64,000 bases of DNA, taken from assembly GCA_032871835.1 (NCBI GenBank), contig CM065296.1:116074146-116138145 (forward strand). Reading direction: 5' to 3'. Position 1 is the stretch's first letter; each line of letters starts with the position of its first letter. Source of the stretch: Dipteronia dyeriana (Eukaryota; Streptophyta; Magnoliopsida; Sapindales; Sapindaceae). The position numbers and the translations under genes are program-made. Positions 1 to 12,165 of the stretch are shown here, one piece after another. Under the pieces are notes generated by a model. The model saw nothing but the letters and a program-made list of their open reading frames with translations. It was not told the origin of the DNA and did not search any database.

Positions 1-158
1 AACAAACGTTAGAATTCTACCATAAAGAACGTCAAAGACATTTGAAGTAAGAAACGTACCGTGTCAAACAACTCCATGTAGTTTTGTTGTAATCGATGGA
101 ACCAAGTGACATCTACAGGCTCCAGTAGATCCACATCACGTCTGTATTTATTTGAAAA
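1..158 (-). pseudogene. Fragment of ULP-like gene from a Mutator-like element
   Basis: On the minus strand this codes for a peptide containing RRDVDLLEPVDVTWF and MELFDTV. It matches the plus-strand exon near 33105-33190 (RRDVDMLSPVTAGWF, MDLKDTV). Both copies share the same splice borders: an acceptor just before the ACGTGATGTGG stretch and a GTACGT donor after the DTV codons. It is therefore a piece of the same MULE-borne ULP1-like gene family seen at 30.8-34.2 kb. It is cut at about 158, where LTR sequence begins, and runs off the left edge of the window. No function is expected from the piece seen here. Confidence 0.7.
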
Positions 159-2431
159 AGTTAATTGAAGTGTTTGGAGGTTAGTTGGGCTGTTTTGAAA
201 ATTACCGTGCAAAACACTCAACTTTTAGGGTCATATCTCCTTCCTCAAATTGATATGTGTTGCTTATTACCAATTTTTGAAAAGCCTCAGATGTTTACTT
301 TTCAATGGTTTTTACAGATTGCAATTTCAGGCTTTCTAGAGGAAGTTATAGCCATTTTGGTAACGGTGTGCGATGCTGAAATGTTGAAACCTGATTTCCA
401 GAATTGTGCACACCCTATGGCACCCTATGAGCACCCCTAAGGCACGCATCACCTATTTCTAGAATTCTAGAATTGCGTGCACCACTTGTGCACCCTTGAG
501 CACCTCTGGGGCACACACTTGTCTTCCAACTCGACCTAGAGGCAGTTTTTGGATGAAATTGTGGGGCAATCTTACCCTTTCACACCCCATTTTGTGACCT
601 AACCTCTTTGCACTTTATATACCCCTATTTTCTCACCTTAACATGATCTTACACACCTCTCACACCTCAAAACCGAAATCACACCCTTCTCGTCATCTTC
701 GTCCTTTATTCCTCACATAAGAGAGAGATTCAAGCTCCCATAGAAGATTTTCCTCCATAAGAACTCACCATACACCTCCACCACCCTTTTTCACTTCTTC
801 CATCATAATTTAGAGTAGATTTCAAGGAGAATATGAGGGGTCTTTGACCAATTTCTAGCCAAGCGTGGAAATGAGCTATTGGAAGGTTTTCTTCAATCTT
901 TGTATCTCATTTACTCGTTCTCTTTGCATTTCTTGTTTTCCTAATTGTGTATCACGAATTTGAAAATATTGTAAACCTACACTTGTGTAATAAATGTATT
1001 GATTGTTTTTAAACTCTTTGGGTTTTGTTATATTCTTTGATTTAAGCATAATTTCTCTCTTATTATAATATCATGTGTGTGGATGGTCAAAATTGATATG
1101 TATACATGAATGAGATTAAGAGTAAAGTAATTTAATTTAAGAGTAGTGTAATTTAATCTTCCATGATTGTTTGTATGTAGATGAATGAACCTAAATACCA
1201 TGTATTGAATGATTTGAGTGTACGAGTTTTAGCTCCAAAGAGTGGGTGAAGTTTGGTTGATTTTGCATTCACATGCTACACTAGGCTTTGGTTCTATATT
1301 CTTGTGCTTAATGGGTCTTTGTATTAAGACATAATTGCCCATCTTATGGCTTGGGTTGGTGGTGAATTGAATTAGGTGAATGCCTTAATCAAGAGAATGA
1401 AACCATAATTCAATTTAATGTTCTTTATGTTTAACAATCGATATTGATGCATATAGTTGTATGGTAAGCTTATTTCCACTTTAGGCCATCCATCTTAGGG
1501 AGTTTAGAGAGATAATGAGAGAGCTTTCTCTTTTGTTGAGAGAGTTGTGCATTCATGATATTGGAGAACGTCGTAGTCTTCCAGTGGTGAGGACATCTCG
1601 GACTGACACCCGAAAAAACCAGGTGTTCGATTCCTAGTTACGAAAGAGGGGTCTCCTTTCTATCCATTTTGTATTTCTTTCTTTGTATCTTTGTCTCTTC
1701 TTTGATGTGTACTTTCGTTCATTAGGGAATTGATATAAACCTAGCATTGTTGCCTTTTTGTTGCATATGTTTGTTGATGGTTGATGTGGTTCTTTGAAGT
1801 GCTTAAAGCTTTTGAGTGGTTAACCACCACTTGAATGAACTTGGGTTGTGTTGTGAAGAACCGAGAGGTAAAGCACTCAACGTGTATTTAGTAGATTGGT
1901 CACTACATGTAGGGACAACCAGCGGTTTTACATGTATTGTCGCCATGTGTGTCTCATAGTTCTTAATGAACTCGAGTGCAGTTCGAGCAACCATTGAGAG
2001 ATAGGTTGTTGGTGCATGTCGGTATAGCCAAATGTTGTTGGAGTGAGAATAATTTACGAGGATTAAGTGATTACGACATTCAACATTGACGATGCATATT
2101 GTATGAAATTGTGTGATTGCTATGGTGGAGTCATTTGCTTAGTGTAACAATTTACATTCCATATCGTTTCATTCCATCCTATCCATGGACATATTATTTA
2201 TTTATGTAGTTTAGTTAGTTTAGCATTTACTTTTCCACATTCGTTTCGTATACGCAACACACGAGTCCGCTCGACGTGTTGTAATAATAGCTACAACAAG
2301 AGACGATCAGTGAATCCCACCTCCCTGTGGAACGATTCTTGTTTGCCGTTGTGCTTGTCTCTGTGACTCTCACGCTTGCTAGACCGAACTTAAATGTTCA
2401 TATTTGACGACACTGCAATGACGTGTCATCA
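159..2431 (+). mobile_element. Long LTR (family L1), plus orientation, 5'-truncated
   Basis: This stretch aligns with the reverse complement of 40607-43927, after removal of the solo LTR nested there. Shared landmarks are GTCATATCTC followed by the CTAGAG...ATTATGACC / TTATAGCC block near 230-355, a TATA box in CTTTATATAC near 613-622, the CTCCATAAGAAC block near 755-770, and the 3' end CTTAAATGTTCATATTTGACG to about 2431. The first few hundred bases of the LTR are missing at the left junction. No primer-binding site follows 2431, so it is either a 3' LTR or a solo LTR. I see no coding capacity inside. Confidence 0.6.
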
Positions 2432-2985
2432 CAAAGATTCCTACGCTAAATGTAAGGCAATTATGGTAGGAGAATATTCAATCGTCTCCAATTATGTTTT
2501 ACTTGCGAGTGGTGCTATCGGCATTCCCACTACTGAACTATTTATGTCTCACTTTTTTGAATTTTGATTTAATTATATTAAATTAAATGCTTTTATTAAT
2601 TTGTTTGATTTATTTCCAGGATTACCTTTTTAATTATTTTTTAAACTTAATACACCCATATCTTTTTCAAAAAAAAAAATACACATCATCTCTAATCTTT
2701 ACATACAGTTTTCTCACATCCATTTGCATAACTTGTTTTTTCTTCTTATTTCATGATGAAACTATCCATATTAGATACTTTTTTTTTTCCATGTAGTCGA
2801 TTAGATTGCTGGTGGTAGATTGTAAGTGTGATATTGATCGTCGATTGCATTAATGAAATCCAAAATCTTTTCTTATTATCCCCTATATATAACATATTTC
2901 CAATTTCATCATAATTATATATAGTATAGAAATCTTTATTTTAATATATTGCTTATTTTAATTAAATAGCTTTAAAAATAAAAAA
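2432..2985. other. Intergenic, AT-rich, no feature recognised
   Basis: Short reading frames only, plus several homopolymer A and T runs. I recognise no gene or transposon end. Confidence 0.5.
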
Positions 2986-3061
2986 GAACCCTAATCACTT
3001 CTCATATTGATGTTTAATATCAATACTTTATTATGATATTAGGGTGATGTATATATATATA

Positions 3062-3142
<81 letters not shown>

Positions 3143-3700
3143 TTGTATGAATTTTCCTGATGCTGCACATTTTATTTTCTTAGTAAAAATGAAGTTTGTT
3201 TGTAATCGAAGAAGAAATCACGATTATACTTGTTCATATATAATTATTATTATTGGATTATTTTTATTCCATATTATATGTATAATTATTTAATATAGGT
3301 ATAAATGTAATATTACTAATTTTCAGACAATTTTACTTTTAAAAAATAAACATGTTGACAATACATTTAGATGTGAGGGAACCCTAATCACTTCTCATAT
3401 TGATGTTTAATATCAATACTTTATTATGATATTAGGGTGATGTATGTATATATATATATTGTTTTGTATGAATTTCCCTGATGCCGCACATTTTCTTTTC
3501 TTAGTAAAAATGAAGTTTGTTTGTAATCGAAGAAGAAAATCACGATTATATGTGTTCATATATAATTATTATTATTGGATTATTTTTATTCCATATTATA
3601 TGTATAATTATTTAACATAGGTATAAATGTAATATTACTAATTTTCAGACAATTTTACTTTTAAAAAATAAACATGTTGACAATACATTTAGATGTGAGG
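2986..3700. repeat. Direct tandem duplication, two units
   Basis: Unit 1 is 2986-3378 and unit 2 is 3379-3700. Both begin GAACCCTAATCACTTCTC and end TTAGATGTGAGG. They differ mainly in the length of an AT microsatellite, expanded in unit 1. Each unit opens with an imperfect hairpin: ACCCTAAT pairs with ATTAGGGT about 50 bases later, and ATTGAT...ATCAAT lies inside. Apart from the microsatellite, differences are a few single bases, so the duplication looks fairly recent. Confidence 0.85.
3050..3138. repeat. AT dinucleotide microsatellite
   Basis: Nearly pure AT repeats with a few TTT interruptions, inside unit 1 of the tandem duplication. The matching position in unit 2 (about 3444-3460) is much shorter. 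Confidence 0.95.
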
Positions 3701-4442
3701 GAAAAAAAATATGTCATTCAAGTTCAGATTTTAGTCCCTATTCAGTCTTTAGAAAATTTTAGGACTGTTCAATGTGCGGACAAAAAAACAAATGACACAT
3801 AACTTTGGAAAATTCGAAATAAAATCTATAGAAGAATTGATACAAATCATAATATGCCTGAAAGATCTGAAAGAAAATAAACCGATATGAATAAAAATAG
3901 CAAGCAACGATCTGGATTTTGAAAAGAAAAAATAAATAAGATGTGAAATATTAAAATCAATAAATACTAAACATAGGAAATATGAGATCGAGATCTGAAA
4001 AAAATAAAAATAAAAATAGTAAACATTCAGCGATATGAAATAATCTATGTTATTAGAGTTTTAAAATAAGGAAAATGTGGTTTTATTAGTTTTACTTTCT
4101 ACAATATTTTTTTTAATAATAATGGTACATCTCTTTAAGTAATATGATAAAGGGGGACAAAGGAATACGACGTAATTTAAAAAGTGGGGTATAAATAGTT
4201 CAGTAGCTGGTGTGTTGATGAGTTTTTCTCTGGTAGGATCAATTTGGTGGCCTTAAATTATGTTTACATGACAAAAAGTGATGAGGTGGATAAATGTACT
4301 ATAAATATGCTCGTAGTTGTATGTCTACCAAAGAAAATCGATATCACCACTCTTCTTTACAACCACAATTTGGTATTGAAATGCCAAGTACCAAAACATT
4401 AGATGCAAGGCATAATTGGGAAAAACGAAGAATCCTTAGTGT
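3701..4442. other. Intergenic, AT-rich, no feature recognised
   Basis: A-rich low-complexity sequence without open frames of note. CAGTCTTTAGAAAATTTTA near 3736 resembles a MITE terminus, but I could not find a partner end. Confidence 0.4.
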
Positions 4443-5602
4443 TGGTTGCCAAATAGGCAAACAAAAATAATAAAAGCCTTGTAAGTGCACAAATCGTAAA
4501 CGATAGCACAATAGTAAAACAATGATCGTTCTCACGAGGAATTAAATACCTTCTTAAATAATGAGTTTATATCTATAATGCTATAAGGTGATCAATCAAA
4601 GAAACAAAATAATAGAATAACAATTTTTATGGAGAAATTAAAATCATCATGTTGAGAAAATAATATTTCATTAAACAAAACTTGACTATGGAATTGAATT
4701 CATGTTTAGGGCATCAAGAGAGCCTTAACTAACAAGAAAATTAGCCAAACATAAAAACTAGAAAATAAAATAAAAATATCTAATCTAAAGAAAGGTAGAA
4801 TAAGAGAATGCTGATGGAGTCTTCAATCTTCAATCTTCAATAATCCACTCTCCACCATTTTTTTCTCTTGTAGAATACTTTTGGTATTTATAGGTAATTT
4901 CTCCTTGTAGATTCCCAAATTGCTTTGTTGTAAAAAATACACCAAATAGGAAAATAGAATTAATTAATTAATAAAAATTATTTTCTAATTTGAAGTTCTT
5001 CTTTGATGATTAATTCCTAATTTAAATTTAATTTTTTTTTCAAATATTTCTTGATTTTCTGAAGTCTTTTAGGATTTAATTTGAAATGTTATGGGATAAT
5101 CCAGGACCAATTCGAAATAAAAATCCGTAAAAAATAAACAAGTACTGCCGTAAAACCACTGTCAAAATATAGAGCACTAAAACAACGTAAAAACATTGGA
5201 GAATGAAAATGTGTAACGGTCTGACATCGTATAACGAAGCGGTGCTTCTCCGATATTGGAGTGGTGTCACCGCTGTCATAACGTAGAGCACAATTGACAG
5301 CTGTCCAAATTTAACAAAGGTCTATAAAGGCTGTGAAGGCGCTGTGAAAATGTACAGCGTTTGCAATTTGATGCATATTTTTAGGTTAATTATGCTTTTG
5401 ACCCTTCTTGTAATAACTACATTTTAATCCTTTCAATTTTTTAAAATCACCCTTTTATCTTCCAATTTACTCTAAGAACTATCATCTACACAATCACAAT
5501 AAATGTATTAAAATATCTAATTTCACCCGAGAACATAACATAAAACATAGAAATTAGGGGTCTCAAATATCAATATTTATTGACCTAATATTCAACTTCA
5601 TG
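4443..5602 (-). mobile_element. LTR of family L1, minus orientation (short variant)
   Basis: The left end shares its layout with the LTR at 9923: TGGTTGCC..., then 39 bases later AAGTGCACAAATCG and a CTCACGAGGA block. The right end carries the same AATTTCACCCGAGAACATAACATA / GGGTCTCAAAT block as 11555-11610 and 43870-43905. GGTATTTATAGG near 4883 is a TATA box in minus orientation. Both outer borders are estimates, and I could not match target duplications. It is shorter than its relatives (about 1.2 kb). Confidence 0.55.
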
Positions 5603-6576
5603 GTTTGTCATTAAAGGATATATATATATAGACGGTATTTATCTAAATGTCCATGTAGACTAGATTTTTTTAAAAGCTATTTTCCATTAGTATGATTCGA
5701 GCCGCTGATTAGGGAGTCATTTATCCAAAACTCAAGCTCGTCCATCTACCTGCTGAACTACGTTCTTGGAGGCTCATTAATGGATATTATTATTATTATT
5801 ATTATTTTGAAATACTTATTAATAACAATCTTGTAAGAGAGACTCGATCTCATAACCTTGTGGTGCAGGTGTGAGAAACATATTAAAATGATCAATATCA
5901 TCTTGACATTCAATGATCTTATATTTTTTCTAAACCTCACGTAATCCCATGACACATTAACATTGCAATGAATGAGTGGTTAAGATGTGATTGATTTTCA
6001 TAACCACTTTATCAATAACTAATCACATGCTCTAAAATGATTAACTTGAACTTAGAAAAGAATTTATTTTAGCTTCATATTTATGTCGTTGTTAACTAAA
6101 AGATATTTTGCTAGCAGGACTTCCATGTATAGCAAGATATGATAGGATTTAAATCCTCCAATTAAAATTACAAATGGTTAATTTAAACCCTATATGACAT
6201 TAGAGATCTGGTTAAATTCAAGGAACAGCCAAATGATACAGGCTTCCATCATTATTTGTTAATTGAAAGTTTATGAGAGTTGATATACCAAACATCAAAA
6301 GCACTAATTTATTTATTTATTTCAAAAGAGTATGTGATGTGTCATTTTCTGACCTATATTTAGTTAGTTAATTACATTAAGAAGTACCTCATTTTATATG
6401 ACTGTTCATGAATTCTTTATTATCATATTTTTGTTAATTTATAGTAAAGTCACGTCGTATATATATTGACATTCACCGAACTTTAGCAGAATTGGGAAAA
6501 GGTAGAAGAATCAAAAGTCATGGTTTGTCATGACTCGGATCGTGAAATTAACTGAACATAACATTGTATATTTTTC
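5603..6576. other. Upstream region of P450 copy 1
   Basis: Mostly AT-rich, with an (ATT)n run near 5790 and short unconvincing frames. The last few hundred bases are presumably promoter for the P450 gene, but no specific element beyond the TATA box can be defended. Confidence 0.4.
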
Positions 6577-6583
6577 TATATAA
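6577..6583 (+). promoter_or_regulatory. Likely TATA box of P450 copy 1
   Basis: TATATAA lies 59 bases before the chosen ATG at 6636, close to the 50-base spacing in copies 2 and 3. A second candidate, TATATATAT near 6458, would give a much longer leader. Confidence 0.4.
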
Positions 6584-6635
6584 CACATACATGTACCATT
6601 GCTCTTCTCAAGATATATATTTACATGTTCCAGCG

Positions 6636-8324
6636 ATGGATTTTCTTCTATCATCACAGAGTTCAGCTACTGTCTCCTCAATATCGGCCTTTGTAATCTT
6701 TGTCTTCTCTTTGTTTTTCATATCAACAAAAGTGCTAAGAAACAGGAGGAACAAGAAGAGACCAGCACCAGAAGTCGGCGGAGCATGGCCGGTGATTGGC
6801 CACTTACACCTTTTAGGAGGGTCAGAACCGGCGCATAGGCTCCTCAGCAAAATGGCTGACAAGTACGGACCTATCTTCACCGTCAAGGTAGGACTGCATC
6901 CAACTTTAGTGGTAAGTAATTGGGAGATTGCTAAAGAGTGTTTGACTTCCAACGACAAGGCCTTCGCCAACCGTCCAAAAACTGTTGCTATGGAGCTTCT
7001 GGGTTACAATTATTCAATCGTTGCGTTCAGTCCTTATGGTCCTTATTGGCGCCAGTCTCGCAAGATTATGACACTCGAGCTTTTCTCAAACCAAAGGCTT
7101 GAGAAGTTCAAACTTGTTCGAGAATCTGAGATAAAGATTTCTGTAAAGGAGTTGTACGAGCTATGGTCGAAGAACAAAAGTAGTTGTTGTGCAAATCAAG
7201 TGTTGGTGGATATGAAAAGATGGTTCGAGGACGTAACGCTTAACGTGATTTTGAGAATAATTGTTGGAAAACGATGCAGTGAGAATGATGGGTGGAAAGA
7301 GGAATTAACTACCTTTTTTGAATGGCATGGTAAGTTTTTGGTGTCTGATGCGCTGCCGTTTTTGAGGTGGCTGGATATTGGGGGAGACCAGAAGTCAATG
7401 AAGAAGGCAGCCAAGGAATTAGATATTGTTGTTCAAGGATGGTTGGAAGAGCACAAGAAGAAGAAAGCTTCTGGGGAGACGAAGGAAGATGAGGACTTCA
7501 TGGATGTGATGATATCTTTACTCCAAAATGATCCACAACTATTTCCTGGTCGTGATGCTGATTATGCCAATAAAGCCACTTGTCTGGTATATGCCTCTCT
7601 TAACCAGTCAAATTAAATAAAAATAAAACAATACTAAACAGGTTTAGGTAGTATACTGGATGTCTGGATCTGTAACTAAACATTTTCAACGACTTTGCAG
7701 GCTATGATCTTAGCAGCTTCAGACACCGTAATGTTGACATTGATATGGGCTCTCACGTTACTTCTTAACCACCGTGATGTTCTAAAGAAGGCTCAACATG
7801 AACTAGACATTCATGTTGGATCAAAAAGGAAAGTGAAGGAATCGGACCTTAAAAACCTAGTTTATCTCCAAGCCATCATCAAGGAAACAATGCGTCTCTA
7901 TCCAACCGCGCCACTCTCCCTTCCACATGAGTCAATGGAAGACTGCACTGTCAGTGGCTACCATATTCCGGCACAGACGCGACTGTTTGTTAATCTCTGG
8001 ATGATTCATCGTGATCCGACTGTTTGGTCGGACCCTTATGAGTTTCAACCTGAAAGATTTCTTACAACCCACAAAGATTTTGATGTGAGGGGACAGAATT
8101 TTGAATACATGCCGTTTAGTAGTGGGAGGAGAATGTGCCCTGGAGTGTCCTTTGCTCTACAAGTTTTGCAACTTACATTAGCTTCATTGATTCAAGGGTT
8201 TGATCTTGAAACTCAATCGAATGAACCGGTTGATACGAGTGAGGGAATAGGATTGACTTTTGTTAAAGCCTCTCCACTTGATGTCCTTGTCTCTCCACGG
8301 CTTTCTCCTTCTCTATATGCTTAA
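6636..8324 (+). CDS. Cytochrome P450, CYP82-like, copy 1
   Basis: Two exons, 6636-7586 and 7701-8324, joined by a phase-0 GT-AG intron, code for 524 residues, the usual length for CYP82 enzymes. The ATG at 6636 begins an N-terminal membrane anchor (MDFLLSSQSS, then a hydrophobic run) followed by a basic stretch and the proline-rich hinge with GGAWPVIGHLHLL. An upstream in-frame start at 6564 would add 24 residues before the anchor and is unlikely. Motifs seen are helix C WRQSRK, K-helix KETMRLYP, FQPERF, and heme-binding FSSGRRMCPG with Cys463. The I-helix reads AASDTV where the family usually has a GGxDTT-type sequence. The conserved Asp-Thr pair is kept, but the small glycine and the final Thr/Ser are changed. 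Family role: ER-bound monooxygenase using P450 reductase. The substrate cannot be told from sequence. It shares strand and intron position with copies 2 and 3. Confidence 0.93.
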
Positions 8325-8757
8325 TTTGACTTTGATTTTCAAGGTTTGCTGTTCGTATTTCTGTTTCAAAGAACATGTGTATCATTTTCCCATATTTGTC
8401 TGTACTTTTTTCTTTTATCTTTATATCTGGATTTTAACATTAATTGCTATTTTTATCTTTATATCTCAATTCTCAAATTACTTTTATTTTTTGGCACATA
8501 TTTTCTAAAGATCCCATTAGAAAATTAAAATTTACACTACCATATATACCATTCTTTTTTACACTATCATATGTACCATAGTACATATCTTAAAAGGAAA
8601 AAAAAAAAAAGTGTATTAATTAATCTATCAACAAAAAACATAAAGCTAAAACTTCACTTAATTTGGTATTATACTGTATTTCTCACATTGCAATCTTTCA
8701 AACTTCAACCCATTTTCTCAAAATAATAGTATTACTACTACTACTAATAATAATAAT
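8325..8757. other. 3' flank of P450 copy 1
   Basis: T-rich then A-rich sequence directly after the stop, probably including the 3' UTR. It ends in ACT/AAT repeats that border the solo LTR. No other feature seen. Confidence 0.5.
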
Positions 8758-9604
8758 TGTTGTATGTAAATTTTACCAAGCAAACACGTCATTAACAGGA
8801 ATGAAAAAATAGCAATGTGTATGCTTAGATGGACATCCGGAAAATATCCTACAAGGCATCGTTAAAGAGGAGCATGCCCGAGTAAGCATATACCGAATAA
8901 AGACCTACTCGGAACTGGCTAAAACAACGCATTCACTCAGGCTCAAACGGCACTACTCAGGACCATTAGGTAACAGTCTTACTCGGGAGTAAATACAACC
9001 CGAATAAGAACTTATCGTACGGGTTAAGCCATTAAATACGTGAAGATATTCTTCATAAAGGAATCCCAAATAATGGACCTTTGAGTTAGAAGAGTCCCCC
9101 AATCAGGAAACAACTTGATTCCTTTTCGAAGACTACATTCTTATAAGGAAACAAGTCAAATTGAACTACGCTACTAGAATCCCACTCAATTTCCATAAAG
9201 AGACTCCGAAACCGAAAAGAAGACAAATCAACCTCAAACAAGTAACCAAATTATAGTTAAATACAAATATCTTGTATTACTTGTACAAAGTAGATTAGGG
9301 TTCTATAAGCATATAAATAGACCCATAATCTGGCTCGAAAAGATATAGACAAGATAGCATACAGTAATCACAAATAATATAGAGAGAAAAAGGGAGATCG
9401 AGAGCTTGTAAAAACATCTTATTCTCTTAGTGGATTTTGGCTTGGTTGATCTTTCAACCACCCGTGGATGTTTCTTCGACCATCGAAGTTTTACCACGTA
9501 AACCTTGTCTTTTTACTCTCTCTGCATCTCTTTCTCTTTGAATCAGTAGCCAAAATCCAGTCCTTGTTGGCTTTTCTGGCATAATCCAGAAATCGACATC
9601 AACA
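8758..9604 (+). mobile_element. Solo LTR with intact ends and 5-bp target duplication
   Basis: The element runs TGTTG...CAACA, perfect 5-base inverted termini. It is flanked on both sides by ATAAT (8753-8757 and 9605-9609). That is what integrase leaves after insertion, although the flank is low-complexity AAT sequence. ATATAAATAGACC near 9310 is a plausible LTR promoter in plus orientation. No internal region is present, so it arose by recombination between the two LTRs. It is unrelated by eye to the other LTR families in the window. Confidence 0.75.
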
Positions 9605-9922
9605 ATAATAATAATAATATTAATAAATTTCAACCCTTCATATTTTTTCTTCAATTCTCTCACTTCTCAGTCCTCACACCTGAACTTAGTTTTAAGATTT
9701 ATAATAACGAGTTTAATTATTTATATAAAAATTCTTATATTTGCTTAAATAAAAAATTACATAATTATATTACATTAATTTAGGCCTTCTCACTCCATGA
9801 CTTCCTGCTTATCTCTACAAAGAAAATGACTAGCTAGCTAACTCGATTAATGCTAGATATATAAACTTATCAGTTGTACTTATACTTGTATATACTGTTG
9901 GAAAATTCCATCATGTGGAGCC
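9605..9922. other. Spacer, no feature recognised
   Basis: AT-rich DNA between two LTRs. No open frame or repeat end seen. Confidence 0.4.
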
Positions 9923-11636
9923 TGATTGTTGTAAATTCGTGTTTTATAAAAACAATACTCGCAAGTGCACGAATCGTGAAGATATCGTACAACGGCAAAT
10001 AAGGATCATTCACACGAGGACTAGAGATTTATCGATTGAAAACTAGTTCTAATTAGAGCTAAATTAAAGTAATCAAAAGATTGTTGTTTGACTGATTTAA
10101 ACTACAAACTAAATTAAATTAAATTAAACTAAAGAAAGTAATTGAAAAGATTGTGTTGTGATCAATGGAAAGAAAACACTAGGTCATCAATGATACCCAA
10201 TTATGAACACTCAATATATGGATTAATTTGTTAACAAAATTCAATCAATTCAAGGGTTTATTATTTGTCTTTAATATGACTATTACCGTATGATCGCGAG
10301 ATGAGTCAAGTATTCCCAACCACTATTCACTCTTGGTCTATGATGTGAACAATGATCGGAAACCCGTTAAGTGCAAGAAATAAGAACCAAATTCTATACT
10401 TTGCTTAGTCTATGCTAAAGATAAAATTCACTCATTTAAAAGAGCATTAATCAAGGTTAGGTTTGATCTATACTCTAACCTTAATTATCAGATAGTCTTA
10501 ACAGTAAAATCATGCCAAATAATTATCCACCATTGGTCTATGGTGTGAATAAATATTACAACTAATGAGGATTAAGCAATTAAGAACAATGAACAAATCA
10601 AGAATTGAGTTGATGAAATAATATTATTAATCCAAACATGAGCATTCACAAAAGGTTCACATTGATTCCCTAGTTATGGAATTAGTTACACATGGCGAAA
10701 ATAGAAAGAGAAGAGAAAGAAAAGATAAAACCCATCTTGGCCTTCAATGAGTTCTTCAAATCTTCAATAATGGATTCTTCTTCGTCTTCAATCTTCGATG
10801 TGTAAAGATGAATGAAAGTTGTACGGTGATGTGTGGTGATGAAGAGGTGGTGTTGACTGGAATCTCCATTGGCTTCTATATCTTTGAATTGCAAAGAATA
10901 GTAAGTATTTATAAGTGATTTTTCTTGTAAACCCACAATTCTTTTTAGGTTTAGGAAATCCATCAAGTGGGAAAGTAGAACGAAACAAGGAATGAGAATC
11001 CTTACTAAATTGGATTTTCTCTTTTGATATTTGACTCATAATTTGAGTTTTAGAAGTTTCCCAAACTTGTTTTGGTCTTCTAAAATCATTAGAATTTAAT
11101 TTGGAAAATTTTGAAACAATTCTGGACCAATTCGGAGTGGTTCTCCGTCAAAAATCCTTCAAACCGCGGTTTGGGTTGCTCCGGAGGTCACCGCGGTCCA
11201 AACCACGGAATTCTTCTGCCATGTACCGCTCCCTAGACCGCTGGCTAAGTCTTGTGCCTGGACGGCGGTCTAAGCCGCAGTTGACTTTCTAGCACTGACA
11301 TTCGATTACTACATTATGCATAACTTCTTCTAGGAATATCGGAATTGTGATCCGTAAAGTGCACCGGAAACTAGACTTCCGGGGCTTTCAATCCATAGGT
11401 AGTAGGACACACAATTCAATCGGATCTGAGAGATATAGGCCCCATAATCTTGTTGTTCTGCATTGGCTTAAATTCAACTTTTTGCTTCTTTTCTCCAAAA
11501 TAACATCCAATACCTCTTGAATGGATTGTGATCTACACATGCTCAACAAACACATAAATTACCTAATTTTACCCAAGAACAAAACATAAATAATAGGAAA
11601 TGAGGACCAAAAACATGTATAGAAATAGACCGATCA
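9923..11636 (-). mobile_element. LTR of family L1, minus orientation, probable solo LTR
   Basis: The borders read TGATTG...CGATCA and are flanked by GAGCC (9918-9922) and TAGCC (11637-11641), a four-of-five match for a target duplication. The left part carries GCAAGTGCACGAATCG and the CACACGAGGA block. The right part matches 43600-43905 (GAATTGTGATCCGTAAAGTGC, then GGGGCTTTC). TATTTATAAGTG near 10905 is the minus-strand TATA box. It has no gag or pol. Compared with relatives, the middle differs and includes a CCGCGG-rich segment at 11160-11280. Confidence 0.65.
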
Positions 11637-11661
11637 TAGCCACATATGTAAATATTAAATG

Positions 11662-12150
11662 TGTTATGCTATCTTTTGGTTAAGCTTAAATTAAAGTCGT
11701 GGTCTAATTAAGATTTAAAGTTTTAAGGTTTAAGGGTATAATTATCATGAAATTAATGTGTAGATACCGAAGTGTTATTTCTAATTTGATGAGAGGTCAA
11801 ATTAGAAATATCAAAACATATAATAATTTGATTATTATATATATTTAGGGTTATGATTCCCAAATTACATAATCACTTTTAGGCTTTTCTGAATCCCCAT
11901 CAGCAGAGAAGAAATAACAATTTCGTGTCCCAAGGATTGTGATAATTTGAAAGATCTCAACCCATCCACTAACCTCCGACAATAGATTCAGATATGCTTC
12001 TGCTTTCTCCAATCTCACTTTTCTCTTGAATTGACATGGATTAGCAATAAGTATTTAGGATTTGATTAATCATGATATAGAAACATGTTTAGATTGAGAT
12101 TCAGATTAATTATGTGTCTATGCATGTTGATGTTGTGTTAAATCCTTACA
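11662..12150 (+). mobile_element. 5' LTR of a Copia-type element
   Basis: The right end (CTTACA, 12150) is fixed by the primer-binding site two bases later. The left end at TGTTATGC is my best choice from the TG...CA rule and may be off. No matching 3' LTR remains in the window, since the element is cut off near 14790 by Mutator-derived sequence. Confidence 0.6.
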
Positions 12151-12152
12151 AG

Positions 12153-12165
12153 TGGTATCAGAGCC
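12153..12165 (+). other. Primer-binding site, initiator Met tRNA type
   Basis: TGGTATCAGAGCC is the classic plant Ty1/Copia primer-binding site, complementary to the 3' end of initiator methionine tRNA. It orients the element on the plus strand. Confidence 0.9.

Noticed and set aside
2986..3000. AACCCTAA phrases resembling plant telomere repeats (also near 3380, 28948, 47245)
   Set aside because: Only single AACCCTAA units occur. There is no array of AAACCCT, so chance or repeat-borne sequence explains them.
6564..6635. Upstream in-frame ATG of P450 copy 1
   Set aside because: It would place 24 polar and aromatic residues before the membrane anchor, overlaps the likely TATA box and has no counterpart in copies 2 and 3.
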